A stretch of DNA of 32,110 nt from Clostridiales bacterium (GCA_020859995.1 JAJBVE010000154.1:1-32110), one strand, 5' to 3'; counted from the stretch's first letter, positions 8,554 through 17,447 are shown. Translations and numbers: made by a program. Notes: generated by a model from the letters alone, not told the origin.

Positions 8554-8772
8554 ATGTCTAAGGCAGATGTCATAGAGGTAGAAGGAAAAGTAATTGAGAA
8601 GCTTCCGAACGCGATGTTTCGGGTAGAGCTGGAAAATAAGCATGTCGTGCTTGCCCATATCAGTGGGAAGCTTCGCATGAATTTTATCCGGATTCTTCCG
8701 GGTGACAAAGTAACGATCGAGTTGTCTCCTTACGATCTTACAAAGGGGAGAATTATCTGGAGAGATAAGTAA
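8554..8772 (+). CDS. infA: Translation initiation factor IF-1
   Basis: A 72-residue OB-fold protein, exactly the usual length, which binds the 30S A site during initiation. It starts [20 protein letters not shown] and contains [16 protein letters not shown] and the C-terminal [13 protein letters not shown]. The ATG at 8554 follows GGAGGTGT; an ATG at 8542 in the same frame overlaps that site and is rejected. It is the last gene before a terminator at 8889-8924. Confidence 0.97.
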   Translation: MSKADVIEVEGKVIEKLPNAMFRVELENKHVVLAHISGKLRMNFIRILPGDKVTIELSPYDLTKGRIIWRDK

Positions 8773-8850
8773 GCGTTTAAATAAACGCAGAACTCAGCAT
8801 ATGATTAAGTGCTTAAATAAGCGTGTAATTCAGTGTATAATAAAGCGTTA
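8771..8850 (+). repeat. Imperfect 36-bp tandem repeat after infA
   Basis: Starting at the infA stop codon, two imperfect 36-base units and part of a third follow each other (from about 8771, 8807 and 8843). Each full unit opens with an AT-centred palindrome: GCGTTTA-AA-TAAACGC at 8773-8788 and GCTTA-AA-TAAGC at 8811-8822. No gene is seen here. Confidence 0.6.
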
Positions 8851-8888
8851 GAATCAGATTAGCTTCATAATAATTATGAGAAACATTT

Positions 8889-8924
8889 CCGCTTGCCGGG
8901 ATTTGGGCAGGCGGGAATTTTTTT
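8889..8924 (+). terminator. Rho-independent terminator after infA
   Basis: CCGCTTGCC pairs with GGCAGGCGG (one wobble) across an eight-base loop and is followed by GAATTTTTTT. It closes the spc-adk-map-infA transcription unit before a new promoter at 8993. Confidence 0.9.
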
Positions 8925-8992
8925 GCGCACGGCTGAGCAGTGAATAAGGAAGCACTGGTGGAAAAACCCTGGGAAAAAATGCAAAAAACCGC

Positions 8993-9021
8993 TTGCATTT
9001 CATTTACCTGCGTGCTATACT
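8993..9021 (+). promoter_or_regulatory. Sigma-A-type promoter for rpmJ-rpsM-rplQ operon
   Basis: TTGCAT at 8993-8998 and TATACT at 9016-9021 are separated by 17 bases. Transcription would start near 9028 and produce a roughly 70-base leader before rpmJ, with a small AAGGC-GTAT-GCCTT hairpin. The preceding terminator makes this the likely start of a separate alpha-operon transcript. Confidence 0.85.
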
Positions 9022-9096
9022 GGTTAAGCTTTTGCGAAGGCGTATGCCTTTTTATGCCCAAAAAGCAGGACACAAGAAGCGAAAGGAGGATTGACC

Positions 9097-9210
9097 ATGA
9101 AGGTTCGATCATCAGTGAAGCCCATCTGTGAAAAATGCAAGGTTATCAAAAGAAAAGGCAGAATCATGATTATCTGCGAAAACCCAAAGCATAAACAGAG
9201 ACAGGGCTGA
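9097..9210 (+). CDS. rpmJ: Ribosomal protein L36
   Basis: A 37-residue zinc-ribbon 50S protein beginning [20 protein letters not shown]. The zinc ligands C11, C14, C27 and H32 are all present, so this is the zinc-binding form, like the S14 earlier in the window. AAAGGAGGATTGACC precedes the ATG. It is normally followed closely by rpsM; here 590 bases intervene. Confidence 0.97.
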   Translation: MKVRSSVKPICEKCKVIKRKGRIMIICENPKHKQRQG

Positions 9211-9800
9211 CAGGCAATCAGGCGGAACCGACAGCAGCCGGAGCAATAATGGAGAGCTGTCGAAGAACAATATAACGATGGAATAAATGAGTTGCCGTCC
9301 TCTCTGCAGACAGGGAGCGGCGGAGTACCACTCTTACTATATATTTATAGATGCTGTATTCACAGTACCTGCTTTTCCGGGAGATTTTCTCACGGAATCG
9401 CTCCAGGTATACGGAGACAGGAGATATGGTTGGGATTTTATTTCGTTGCGATATTGCTTTTAATACCGGCACAGGATCAGGCAGTACAAATCTTCTCTAC
9501 GAACCGCCGGGGAGAGCTGCCGCGCAAGACGGGTCATGCGGAAAGGATCATGCAAAGGTCACAGCGTGTTAAAAACGCAGCGACATCTGATATGGATCTT
9601 TACTGCTCAGAAAATTCTGAAAGAAAAGACACGCGTCATAGCTTAATGAGTCGGAAAGGCTGCCGCAGGGCAGCTGGGCGGCTATGTTCGCCCCAGTTAG
9701 AAACAACATCAGGCAGTACCCGCACAGAAAACACAAAGAGACGGGTACACAGGTGGCAGAGCTAGTACGGAGCTGTCACAGAAAATGGAGGAAGAATTAC
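9211..9800 (+). other. 590-base geneless spacer, possible rpsM leader
   Basis: No convincing gene: the longest open frames here lack ribosome-binding sites and recognisable sequence. Visible structure includes the palindrome TCAGAA-AA-TTCTGA near 9607-9620, a hairpin CTGGG-CG...CG-CCCCAG near 9672-9696, and GTACCCG...CGGGTAC at 9716-9722/9742-9748. The last lies about 50 bases before the rpsM start. I see no clear promoter or T-tract terminator. In E. coli, S4 represses this operon through a leader structure at rpsM; whether this stretch plays that role is inference. Confidence 0.5.
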
Positions 9801-10169
9801 ATGGCACGTATTTCTGGTGTAGATTTACCAAGAGAAAAGCGCGTGGAAATCGGCCTGACCTATATCTACGGTATCGGCAGGACGAGCTCCAACAAGATTT
9901 TGGCCGCTGCGAATGTAAATCCTGACACACGCGTCAGGGACCTGACAGATGACGAGGTCCGCAAGATCCAGGATGTTATCAGCGAGCACTACATGGTAGA
10001 AGGTGACCTCAGAAGAGAGACTGCCCTCAACATCAAGAGACTGCAGGAGATCGGATGCTACAGAGGAATCCGTCACAGGAAGGGACTTCCGGTACGCGGG
10101 CAGAACACAAAGAACAATGCCAGAACGCGTAAGGGTCCGAAGAGAACAGTAGCAAACAAGAAGAAGTAA
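9801..10169 (+). CDS. rpsM: Ribosomal protein S13
   Basis: A 122-residue 30S head protein contacting tRNA and the 50S subunit. Hallmarks are [34 protein letters not shown] and the C-terminal [19 protein letters not shown]. The ATG at 9801 follows ATGGAGGAAG; an in-frame start at 9684 would add 39 residues not belonging to the family. rpsK follows after 33 bases. Confidence 0.98.
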   Translation: MARISGVDLPREKRVEIGLTYIYGIGRTSSNKILAAANVNPDTRVRDLTDDEVRKIQDVISEHYMVEGDLRRETALNIKRLQEIGCYRGIRHRKGLPVRGQNTKNNARTRKGPKRTVANKKK

Positions 10170-10202
10170 AACATCATTAAAAGAAAGCAGGTTTATTGAG
10201 AT

Positions 10203-10601
10203 ATGGCAGCGAAAAAAGTTACGAAAAAAGTGACCAAAAGACGTGTAAAGAAGAACGTCGAGCGTGGACAGGCACATATCAAGTCATCCTTCAATAATAC
10301 GATCGTTACTCTGACGGATGCGCAGGGAAATGCTTTATCATGGGCAAGTGCCGGCGGCCTTGGCTTCAGAGGCTCCAGAAAGTCCACTCCGTATGCAGCA
10401 CAGATGGCTGCTGAGACCGCGACAAAGGCCGCGCTGGTTCACGGCTTAAAGACTGTGGATGTGTTCGTAAAGGGACCGGGTTCAGGAAGAGAGGCGGCGA
10501 TCCGCGCCCTTTCCGCAAATGGTCTTGAAGTTACCAGCATTCGCGACGTGACACCGGTACCGCACAATGGATGCCGTCCGCCGAAGCGCAGAAGAGTCTA
10601 A
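10203..10601 (+). CDS. rpsK: Ribosomal protein S11
   Basis: A 132-residue protein of the 30S platform, which holds the mRNA near the E site. It has a lysine-rich N-terminal tail, then [20 protein letters not shown], the [15 protein letters not shown] block and the C-terminal [16 protein letters not shown]. Its Shine-Dalgarno is weak (AGCAGG 15 bases upstream), so coupling to rpsM is possible. Confidence 0.98.
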   Translation: MAAKKVTKKVTKRRVKKNVERGQAHIKSSFNNTIVTLTDAQGNALSWASAGGLGFRGSRKSTPYAAQMAAETATKAALVHGLKTVDVFVKGPGSGREAAIRALSANGLEVTSIRDVTPVPHNGCRPPKRRRV

Positions 10602-10620
10602 TCAGGGAGGTCTATAGAAA

Positions 10621-11214
10621 ATGGCAGTTAACAGAGTTCCTGTTCTTAAAAGATGCAGATCCCTTGGCCTTGAGCCGACGGTTCTGGGATATGACAAGAA
10701 ATCCAGAAGAGAGCTGAAGAGAAGCAACCGTAAGGTCAGCGAGTATGGTCTGCAGCTCCGTGAAAAACAGAAAGCAAAATTCATCTACGGCGTTCTTGAG
10801 AAGCCGTTCCGCAATTACTATAAGAAAGCGGACAAGATGCAGGGTCAGACCGGTACCAACCTGATGATCATGCTGGAGACCCGTCTGGACAACGTGATTT
10901 TCCGCCTCGGCTTTGCCAGAACGAGAAAAGAAGCGCGCCAGATCGTTGACCACAAGCATGTGCTGGTAAACGGCAAGCAGGTCAACATCCCGTCCTACCT
11001 GGTAAAGGCCGGCGACAAGATCGAGATCAAAGAAAAATGCAAGAGCTCTCAGAGATACAAGGACATCCTCGAGGCGACAAACGGCCGCCTGGTGCCGGAG
11101 TGGCTGGAAGCAAACAGCGAGGCTCTGGAAGGCACCGTTAAGGAGCTTCCGACTAGAGAAGCGATCGATGTTCCGGTAAACGAGGTGCTTATCGTCGAGC
11201 TCTATTCGAAGTAA
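10621..11214 (+). CDS. rpsD: Ribosomal protein S4 (zinc-free form)
   Basis: A 197-residue primary 16S rRNA-binding protein. The S4-type RNA-binding domain lies near residues 88-150 ([33 protein letters not shown]). The N-terminal domain has only one cysteine (C12), so it lacks the zinc knuckle found in C+ S4 proteins. By homology with E. coli it may autoregulate this operon. Last small-subunit gene before rpoA. Confidence 0.97.
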   Translation: MAVNRVPVLKRCRSLGLEPTVLGYDKKSRRELKRSNRKVSEYGLQLREKQKAKFIYGVLEKPFRNYYKKADKMQGQTGTNLMIMLETRLDNVIFRLGFARTRKEARQIVDHKHVLVNGKQVNIPSYLVKAGDKIEIKEKCKSSQRYKDILEATNGRLVPEWLEANSEALEGTVKELPTREAIDVPVNEVLIVELYSK

Positions 11215-11274
11215 AAGTACGCGCCGCAGTAAGGAAACCCTCAAAATATCAATCCAAACAAGGAGGGGCTATAA

Positions 11275-12228
11275 GTGTTCGATTTTAACAAACCTAAAAT
11301 TGAAATCGCGGAGATGTCAGAAGATAAACGATTTGGACGATTTGTAGTTGAGCCGCTTGAGCGAGGCTATGGAACGACACTCGGCAATTCCCTGAGAAGA
11401 ATCATGCTTTCTTCTCTGCCGGGCGCAGCCGTGAGTCAGGTCAAAATCGAAGGCGTACTGCATGAATTCAGTTCCATCCCGGGCGTCAAGGAAGATGTGA
11501 CAGAGATTATCATGAATATTAAGTCTCTGGCGATCAAAAACAGCAGCGAGACCAACGAGGCCAAGATCGCGTACATCGAGTTTGAAGGCGAGGGCGTGGT
11601 GACTGGCGCTGATATCCAGGTGGATCAGGATATCGAGATCATGAATCCGGATCAGGTCATCGCGACATTAAACGGCGGACCGGATTCCAGACTTTTCATG
11701 GAATTGACAATCACCAAAGGCCGCGGCTATGTCAGCGCGGAAAAAGGCAAGAGCGAGGATATGCCGATCGGTATGATCGCGGTGGATGCGATTTACACGC
11801 CGGTAGAGCGTGTGAATCTGACCATCGAGGATACGCGTGTCGGTCAGGTGACGGACTATGACAAGCTGACACTGGATGTCTATACCAACGCGACCCTGGC
11901 TCCTGATGAGGCGGTCAGCCTGGCGGCAAAGGTACTGAGCGAGCATCTGGGACTGTTCATCGATCTCTCTGAGAACGCGAAATCCATCGAGGTTATGAAC
12001 GAAAAGGAGAGCGACGAGAAGGTTCTGGAGATGAATATCGACGAGCTGGAACTGTCCGTCCGTTCCTTCAACTGTCTGAAACGCGCCGGTATCAACACGG
12101 TCGAGGAGCTTTGCAGCCGCACATCAGAGGATATGATGAAGGTTCGCAACCTCGGACGCAAGTCTCTGGAGGAAGTCCTTGGCAAGCTGAAAGAGCTCGG
12201 GCTCTCTCTCAATCCGAGCGATGAATAA
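11275..12228 (+). CDS. rpoA: RNA polymerase alpha subunit
   Basis: A 317-residue subunit. The N-terminal domain, used for dimerisation and for binding beta and beta', includes [21 protein letters not shown]; a linker follows near residue 235; the C-terminal domain ([17 protein letters not shown], then [15 protein letters not shown]) contacts upstream promoter DNA and activators. The start is a GTG with AAGGAGGGG upstream. The spacer to rplQ carries the five-hairpin array described at 12236-12418. Confidence 0.98.
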   Translation: MFDFNKPKIEIAEMSEDKRFGRFVVEPLERGYGTTLGNSLRRIMLSSLPGAAVSQVKIEGVLHEFSSIPGVKEDVTEIIMNIKSLAIKNSSETNEAKIAYIEFEGEGVVTGADIQVDQDIEIMNPDQVIATLNGGPDSRLFMELTITKGRGYVSAEKGKSEDMPIGMIAVDAIYTPVERVNLTIEDTRVGQVTDYDKLTLDVYTNATLAPDEAVSLAAKVLSEHLGLFIDLSENAKSIEVMNEKESDEKVLEMNIDELELSVRSFNCLKRAGINTVEELCSRTSEDMMKVRNLGRKSLEEVLGKLKELGLSLNPSDE

Positions 12229-12235
12229 ATATTTT

Positions 12236-12418
12236 ACCGCCAGTAAGTCCGAAGCGCATGGCGGTCCGAAAATACCGTCAATAAGTCCGAAGCGCATGGC
12301 GGTCCGAAAATACCGTCAATAAGCCCGAAGCGCATGGCGGTCCGAAACTGCCGTCAGTAAGCCCGAAGCGCATGACGGATCAAGAGCGGTCATCAGTAAG
12401 CCCGAAGAGCATGATGAC
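12236..12418 (+). repeat. Five tandem hairpins with conserved loop, between rpoA and rplQ
   Basis: Units begin at 12236, 12274, 12312, 12350 and 12389; the first four are spaced exactly 38 bases. Each has a 5' arm, a 16-base loop matching RTAAGYCCGAAGMGCA, and a 3' arm complementary to its own 5' arm. Arms are ACCGCCA/TGGCGGT (unit 1), ACCGTCA/TGGCGGT (2 and 3, one G-T pair), CCGTCA/TGACGG (4) and GTCATCA/TGATGAC (5). Units 4 and 5 differ from the rest at several stem positions on both strands at once, so pairing is kept. A linker CCGAAAAT or similar joins the first four. No T-run follows, so these are not plain terminators. Function unknown. Confidence 0.9.
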
Positions 12419-12477
12419 ATATGGCATATAGCTATGGCAATATTAATATATGCCGTAAAACATGGAGGATAATCATC

Positions 12478-13014
12478 ATGGCAAAATATAGAAAACTCAG
12501 CAGAACCTCTTCTCAGAGAAAGGCCCTGCTCCGTGGTCAGGTAACAGCTCTGATTTACAATGGTAAAATCGTGACCACCGAGGCGAAGGCAAGAGAAGTA
12601 CGCAAGATTGCCGAGCATCTGATTGCGCTGGCAGTCAGAGAAAGAGATAATTACGAGACCGTAACGGTTACCGCGAAGGTTGCGCGCAAGGATAAAGACG
12701 GAAAGCGTGTGAAGGAAGTCCAGAACGGCAAGAAAGTTACCGTATACGACGAAGTTCAGAAAGAAATCAAGAAAGACAAGCCGAGCCGTCTGCATGCGCG
12801 TCAGCAGATGCTGAAGGTACTCTATCCGGTAACGGAAGTGCCGAAGGAAGCAGCTGGCAGAAAGAAAAATACCAAGAAAGCAGATCTTCCGGCAAAGCTT
12901 TTCGACGAGATCGCTCCGAAGTACGCGAACCGCAACGGCGGCTATACCCGGATCGTCAAACTCGGACAGCGCCGCGGAGACGGAGCTCCGATAGTGGTAC
13001 TGGAGCTGGTATAA
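12478..13014 (+). CDS. rplQ: Ribosomal protein L17 (long form)
   Basis: A 178-residue L17, a 50S tunnel-exit protein. The N-terminal half, [20 protein letters not shown] through [17 protein letters not shown], and the C-terminal [20 protein letters not shown] are standard. About 55 extra lysine-rich residues (roughly 75-145) sit between them compared with the 115-130 residues usual elsewhere; such longer L17 proteins are familiar in Clostridia. The ATG at 12478 follows ATGGAGGATAATC; an in-frame start at 12421 is rejected. Confidence 0.96.
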   Translation: MAKYRKLSRTSSQRKALLRGQVTALIYNGKIVTTEAKAREVRKIAEHLIALAVRERDNYETVTVTAKVARKDKDGKRVKEVQNGKKVTVYDEVQKEIKKDKPSRLHARQQMLKVLYPVTEVPKEAAGRKKNTKKADLPAKLFDEIAPKYANRNGGYTRIVKLGQRRGDGAPIVVLELV

Positions 13015-13065
13015 AACAGTTCTTTTCACACATAGGTATGAATGAATCAGGTTAAAAGTTTGAAA

Positions 13066-13095
13066 AGCCGTTTCCCGCGCCGGGAGACGGTTTTT
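13066..13095 (+). terminator. Rho-independent terminator after rplQ
   Basis: CCGTTTCCCG at 13068-13077 pairs with CGGGAGACGG at 13081-13090 (one wobble) over a three-base loop, followed by TTTTTC. It ends the ribosomal operon. Confidence 0.92.
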
Positions 13096-13098
13096 CAT

Positions 13099-13127
13099 TT
13101 GACATTTGTTTTATTCTGTGCTATCGT
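13099..13127 (+). promoter_or_regulatory. Promoter of rho
   Basis: A perfect -35 TTGACA at 13099-13104 and a weaker -10 TATCGT at 13122-13127 are separated by 17 bases, immediately after the rplQ terminator. The predicted leader to the rho start is about 98 bases. Rho commonly autoregulates through its leader; no specific site is visible. Confidence 0.75.
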
Positions 13128-13231
13128 GGAAATCAATCAAGGAGAACGTTTCTGTCTAATCAGACAATTAATTTTCCCGTGAAATCATTTGAACAATTTT
13201 TCTTATCTGTTTATGTATCAATGAGGTGTTT

Positions 13232-15532
13232 ATGAAAGAAAAATACGAATCCCTGTCTCTGGCAGTTCTGAAGGAGCTCGCGAAAGCGAGAGGTCTGAAG
13301 GGGACTTCTGCTTTGAGAAAAGCGCAGCTGATTGAAGTGATGCTGGAGCAGGATGAAAAAGACAAGGCTGCTCTTCCCAAAGAGGCGCAGCAAGACCTGG
13401 CTGCGGACAATTCAGAGATGGCTTCGAGCAAAAACAATCAGGATACAGCTGTGCCGAAATCGCAGAGCGATACGAACCCGCAGAGCGCTGCAAAATCGCA
13501 GAGTGCTGCAAAATCGCAGAGCGAGACCAGGGCTCAGGACGCGTCAAATTCGCAGAGCGCGGCATCTGCAACACCGCAGGATGTTTCTTTTGCGCCAAAT
13601 GCCCCGCAGAAACAGGCAGAGAATCCGTATCCCCGCGCCAGAGCGGGTAAAGCCCCGGAAGAAGCACAACACACACGACGTCCGGTTTCCGCGAGAAACA
13701 CAGACCGAATGCGTGTGTCTCCCCGCACGAATATGGGGAAAGCTTCTGCCGGAGGCTTCAATACACGGGAAGATTCACGGGACAGATCGCAGACCCAGAG
13801 AAGACGTGTATCAGAGGCGGGTACCAGAAGCTCTTATGACCGTAACAGCCAGGATCGCGGCTACGGAAATACAGGGAGCGCATCGGAAGAACATGCCGGC
13901 CGGTCTGTACAAAGCCATGGAGAAGACCGCGGATATCGGATTTCCCAGAGCCGTGAAGGAGATTTTTCCGGCAGACCTACGCAGGGCGGTGGAGAAGACC
14001 GAAGCTATCGTTTCCCGCAGAGCGTCGGAGAAGACCGGAATTACCGCTCCCCGCAGGGCAGTGGAGAAGACCGGAGTTACCGTCCTTCGCAGAGCAGCGG
14101 GGAAGATCGGAATTACCGCTTCCCGCAGGGCAGTGGAGAAGACCGGAGCTATCGCTCCCCGCAGGGCACTGGAGAAGATCGAAGCTATCGTACCCCGCAG
14201 AGCAATGGAGAAGACCGGAGCTATCGTTTCCAGCAGAGCAGCACAGAAGAGGGTACCTATGGGACCGTGAATCAGGACGCTGCGGCTGCATCCAGGAAAA
14301 GTGACGCACAGACAGGTCATACGGCAGAGGCGGTTTTATCAGAAGGCACCCAGGGCTCCCGTATGGCTGACGCGGACCGCCCGCCGGCGGAGCTTTCTCA
14401 GCTGGACAGTGGTCAGTCTGTGAGCGGTATTCTGGAAGTAATGCCGGATGGCTATGGGTTTATCCGCAGCGACAATTATCTGCCGGGAGAAAATGATGTG
14501 TACGTTTCCCCGTCGCAGATCCGGCGCTTTAATCTGAAGACCGGAGATATCATTTCCGGCAATACGAGGATCAAATCCCAGCAGGAAAAATTCAGCGCGC
14601 TTCTTTATCTGAAAAAGATCAATGATCTGGCACCCTCGGAGGCGGCGAAACGCTATAATTTTGAAGACATGACCCCGATTTTCCCCAATGAGCGTCTGCG
14701 CATGGAGCGCGAGCAGAGAGGGATCGCGATGCGGACCGTGGATCTGTTTTCACCGATCGGAAAAGGACAGCGCGGGATGATCGTCTCACCGCCGAAGGCC
14801 GGAAAGACTACCCTGCTGAAGGATATCGCGCGTTCCGTTTTGAAGAATAACCCGGAAATGCGTCTGTTGATTTTGCTGATTGATGAGCGTCCGGAGGAAG
14901 TCACGGATATCAAAGAAGCCATCCGCGGAGACAACGTGGAAGTCATTTATTCTACCTTTGATGAGACACCGGAGCATCATAAACGTGTTTCAGAGATGGT
15001 GATTGAGCGCGCAAAGCGTTTAGTAGAACAGAAACAGGACGTCATCATCCTGCTGGATTCCATTACGCGTCTGGCAAGAGCGTACAACCTGACCGTACCG
15101 CCCAGCGGACGTACTCTTTCCGGCGGTCTGGATCCGGCAGCGTTGCATATGCCGAAGCGCTTTTTCGGCGCGGCTCGGAATATGCGCGAGGGCGGCAGCC
15201 TGACGATACTGGCGACCGCGCTCGTCGATACGGGCAGCAAGATGGATGATGTCGTTTATGAGGAATTCAAAGGCACCGGCAACATGGAGCTGGTCCTTGA
15301 CCGCAAGCTGTCCGAACGTCGGGTATTTCCGGCTATTGATATCCCCAAATCCGGCACGCGCCGTGAGGATTTGCTGCTGGACCGCGAAGAGCAGGAGGCG
15401 ATTTATTATATGCGCCGCGCCCTCAACGGCATGAAGTCCGACGACGCGGTCGAGAGTATTCTGAATATGCTCCTTCATACACGCGACAATCACGACCTCG
15501 TCACGAGAGTGAGACGGCAGAAGGGCGTGTAA
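13232..15532 (+). CDS. rho: Transcription termination factor Rho with long disordered insertion
   Basis: A 766-residue hexameric RNA helicase, far longer than the roughly 420 residues of E. coli Rho. Residues 1-45 look like the Rho N-terminal helical domain ([20 protein letters not shown]). Residues about 50-385 are a low-complexity insertion rich in Ser, Gln, Arg and Gly, including repeats of [12 protein letters not shown]. The RNA-binding cold-shock fold starts near 405 ([20 protein letters not shown]). The ATPase core has Walker A PKAGKT at 521-526, Walker [18 protein letters not shown], and the [20 protein letters not shown] and [11 protein letters not shown] segments. All catalytic parts appear intact. 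The ATG at 13232 has GAGGTG upstream; a GTG at 13226 overlaps that site. Confidence 0.96.
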   Translation: MKEKYESLSLAVLKELAKARGLKGTSALRKAQLIEVMLEQDEKDKAALPKEAQQDLAADNSEMASSKNNQDTAVPKSQSDTNPQSAAKSQSAAKSQSETRAQDASNSQSAASATPQDVSFAPNAPQKQAENPYPRARAGKAPEEAQHTRRPVSARNTDRMRVSPRTNMGKASAGGFNTREDSRDRSQTQRRRVSEAGTRSSYDRNSQDRGYGNTGSASEEHAGRSVQSHGEDRGYRISQSREGDFSGRPTQGGGEDRSYRFPQSVGEDRNYRSPQGSGEDRSYRPSQSSGEDRNYRFPQGSGEDRSYRSPQGTGEDRSYRTPQSNGEDRSYRFQQSSTEEGTYGTVNQDAAAASRKSDAQTGHTAEAVLSEGTQGSRMADADRPPAELSQLDSGQSVSGILEVMPDGYGFIRSDNYLPGENDVYVSPSQIRRFNLKTGDIISGNTRIKSQQEKFSALLYLKKINDLAPSEAAKRYNFEDMTPIFPNERLRMEREQRGIAMRTVDLFSPIGKGQRGMIVSPPKAGKTTLLKDIARSVLKNNPEMRLLILLIDERPEEVTDIKEAIRGDNVEVIYSTFDETPEHHKRVSEMVIERAKRLVEQKQDVIILLDSITRLARAYNLTVPPSGRTLSGGLDPAALHMPKRFFGAARNMREGGSLTILATALVDTGSKMDDVVYEEFKGTGNMELVLDRKLSERRVFPAIDIPKSGTRREDLLLDREEQEAIYYMRRALNGMKSDDAVESILNMLLHTRDNHDLVTRVRRQKGV
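13910..14255 (+). repeat. 36-bp repeats in rho encoding [12 protein letters not shown]
   Basis: About nine imperfect 36-base units encode 12-residue repeats of the form GEDR[SN]YR[SFTP]PQ[GS][SG]. The middle seven are nearly identical and in strict register. They lie in the disordered insertion upstream of the RNA-binding domain. The repeat is in frame, so copy-number changes would lengthen or shorten Rho by 12 residues without breaking it. Confidence 0.9.
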
Positions 15533-15700
15533 GTCTAAACGTCAGGCTGCAGTCATAAAGCAACAGGCACAGCCGTAAGCAACAGGCACAAAACGGCAGA
15601 CTCCAAAGCAGCTGAAGCAGATACCTTTGTATACATGCAAAGAGAAGCTGAGGCATTCCCGGAGAAGCCTGCCTGAAAGATGGGAAGGAGAAACACGGAC

Positions 15701-17185
15701 ATGATATTTTACCTGAGCCATTTCATGGGATTTCTGATACAGTATGGCACAGCGATGGCGGTCTGCCTGCTGCCTTACCATGAGGAGACCTTCCGGTTTC
15801 CCCGGAAAAAGCTGATTCCGGGCTTTTGCCTGATGGCAGTGCTTTTTTCGGTTGGCTTTCCATTGGCTATGAAGTTTGTTGAACGGTTCAGTTTGGAAGA
15901 TCTGAACATGGTTGCGAACAGTTATATGATGATAGCCATTCTGCTGTTTTGCGCAGGCTATTTCTGGCTGGTTCAGACGGAAACAATCAAAAAATGGCTG
16001 GTACTGGTGCTGGCGATTATCTATGCGGCGGCCCATTACATGGCCGCGAATATGCTGTGTGACCTGTTTGATAGAGCATGGCATTACGAGATCTACCCGC
16101 CGTTCACAACGGCAATGTATGCTGCATCGGCCATCGTTTTATTCCCGGTGATGGCGCTTATTATGAGGAAAATCATCCGCGGATATCTGGACGAAATGGA
16201 GGTGTCCTATATCCGGCGTGAATTTCTGCTTCTTCTGATAACGTCCCTCACTTTTCTGGCCCTGATGGTTGGCTGTTATTCTCTACCGGACTATCTGGCG
16301 AGGAGACACTGGTGGCTGATCATGTTTGCGATTCCGCTGGTGCTGGTCATGTTTGTGCTGATCTATTGCCTGCTTTTTCGGGAAGCTGTGTGGCGGAAAA
16401 GAGAAAGCGACCAGAAAAAATACGCGGAGATCCAGAGCCTGCAGTATTCCGCGATCACGCGGGAGATGGAAAGTTTCCGGCGTACCCGTCATGATATGCG
16501 TCATTATCTGGGCGAGCTCTCTGAGCTGCTTGCCCAGGGCAAAATAGAAGAAATGCAAACATATCTGGACGAACTGACAGGATTCACCGTTCGGCCAGGG
16601 CAAACTGATTATTGTAAAAACAAAATTATTAACAGCCTTTTGCAATATTACGTAGGATATGCTTCAGACGATGGGATTCGATTTGAGATCCGGGTGAAGT
16701 GTGATTCTGTCACAGTCCCGGCTACCGATCTGACCGTGATCTTCGGCAATATTCTGGAAAACGCGATCCGCTCCTGCAAGCAGATGGAGGATGCGTCAGA
16801 GTGTCTGATCCGGGTCTGGCTGGATACCTTTGGCACAGCCCTGGTACTGGAAGTCACAAATCCCTGTGCCGGTGTGAAACTCACAGAAAGATATAACTCA
16901 CGAAAACGAGGCCTGGCGCCGGCAGCGTCTGTCTCATCCCATCCTGATTCTGACATGCAGGATTCGGAAAAAACGATTTTCCTGAAAAACGGTTCGGCAG
17001 AAGAATTCTGGCCGGCAGAGGCTTATCTTTCCACCAAAAGCAGCGGAGGAGGCATCGGCCTGCGGAGCGTCGCGCATACCGCCGCGAAATATGGCGGCAG
17101 CGCCAGATTTCGATATGATGAAGCAGAAAAAACATTTACTTCGCGGATTCGGCTGAATGATGCCGTGCCGGCGAATGATAAATAG
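15701..17185 (+). CDS. Membrane sensor histidine kinase, GHKL (AgrC-like) family
   Basis: A 494-residue protein. The first ~235 residues hold about six to eight hydrophobic segments with short loops, suited to sensing a small ligand in the membrane. A coiled linker leads to the phospho-acceptor motif RTRHDMRHYLGELS (candidate H264). The ATPase part has the N box GNILENAIRS near 349-358 and the G box GGGIGLRSV near 449. This family pairs with LytTR regulators; none is adjacent, but one lies at 26619, on the other side of the pilus locus. The ATG at 15701 follows GGGAAGGAG; a start at 15680 has no site. No peptide-pheromone gene is evident. A 19-base direct repeat unit (AAGCAACAGGCACA twice, 15558-15590) lies upstream. 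Confidence 0.93.
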   Translation: MIFYLSHFMGFLIQYGTAMAVCLLPYHEETFRFPRKKLIPGFCLMAVLFSVGFPLAMKFVERFSLEDLNMVANSYMMIAILLFCAGYFWLVQTETIKKWLVLVLAIIYAAAHYMAANMLCDLFDRAWHYEIYPPFTTAMYAASAIVLFPVMALIMRKIIRGYLDEMEVSYIRREFLLLLITSLTFLALMVGCYSLPDYLARRHWWLIMFAIPLVLVMFVLIYCLLFREAVWRKRESDQKKYAEIQSLQYSAITREMESFRRTRHDMRHYLGELSELLAQGKIEEMQTYLDELTGFTVRPGQTDYCKNKIINSLLQYYVGYASDDGIRFEIRVKCDSVTVPATDLTVIFGNILENAIRSCKQMEDASECLIRVWLDTFGTALVLEVTNPCAGVKLTERYNSRKRGLAPAASVSSHPDSDMQDSEKTIFLKNGSAEEFWPAEAYLSTKSSGGGIGLRSVAHTAAKYGGSARFRYDEAEKTFTSRIRLNDAVPANDK

Positions 17186-17226
17186 AAGAATCATTTGTAA
17201 TTGTTTAGAACCTTCACGGTTGCGAT

Positions 17227-17265
17227 CAGACAGACAGGGGAGTGTCTTTGCTCTCCTATCTGTCT
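17227..17265 (+). terminator. Possible terminator-like hairpin after the kinase gene
   Basis: AGACAGACAGGGGAG at 17228-17242 pairs with CTCTCCTATCTGTCT at 17251-17265 with one wobble and one mismatch, over an eight-base loop. Only TTTG follows, so termination is uncertain; it may instead protect the 3' end of the kinase mRNA. Confidence 0.5.
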
Positions 17266-17332
17266 TTGTCAGAGCATGGCCCTGTTCTCTATTGTGGAGT
17301 TTTTCATTATTTGTGACACAAACAGGGAAAAT

Positions 17333-17396
17333 GGCACGAATGATGGCAGCCTCCTACATGAATGGTTGAACAAAAAAGAGGTTTTATTGATATAAT
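17333..17396 (+). promoter_or_regulatory. LytTR-type activated promoter of the first pilus locus
   Basis: Two direct repeats, GGCACGAAT at 17333 and TACATGAAT at 17355, start 22 bp apart, the two-helical-turn spacing typical of LytTR sites. A poor -35 (TTGAAC, 17366-17371) and a perfect -10 (TATAAT, 17391-17396) are separated by 19 bases, the long spacer that activator-dependent promoters such as agr P2/P3 show. The same layout occurs before the regulator gene at 26518-26581. Binding by that regulator is inference. Confidence 0.7.
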
Positions 17397-17447
17397 GCCC
17401 TTAGGAAACAAAAACAGCGATTTTGTTTCTTGAGGGCTATTTTTTTG
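17397..17447 (+). terminator. Strong terminator overlapping the pilus promoter start site
   Basis: GCCCTTAGGAAACAAAA at 17397-17413 pairs with TTTTGTTTCTTGAGGGC at 17421-17437 (two wobbles), followed by TATTTTTTTT. It begins directly at the end of the -10 box. A transcript starting near 17403 would lack the outer part of the 5' arm, so only readthrough RNA from the kinase gene makes the full hairpin. Confidence 0.85.

Noticed and set aside
6380-9718. ATCAGGCAGTA occurring three times (6380, 9476, 9708) near ribosomal genes
   Set aside because: An 11-base match is expected many times by chance in 32 kb, and the contexts differ.
9292-9765. 157-residue frame between rpmJ and rpsM
   Set aside because: No ribosome-binding site, Arg/Cys-rich random-looking sequence, and it competes with other frames in the same gap.
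12236-12418. CRISPR array between rpoA and rplQ
   Set aside because: The parts between repeated loops are complementary arms and a constant short linker, not unique spacers, and no cas genes are present.
13353-14270. Long open frames on both strands over the rho insertion
   Set aside because: They mirror the 36-bp repeats and base composition of rho; no ribosome-binding site or recognisable protein. Same for frames opposite the Cpa-like repeat region (17514-18452).
17201-17395. 64-residue frame after the kinase, considered as a peptide pheromone
   Set aside because: TTG start without a ribosome-binding site, and it overlaps the hairpin and the predicted promoter; nothing like an AgrD leader or processing motif.
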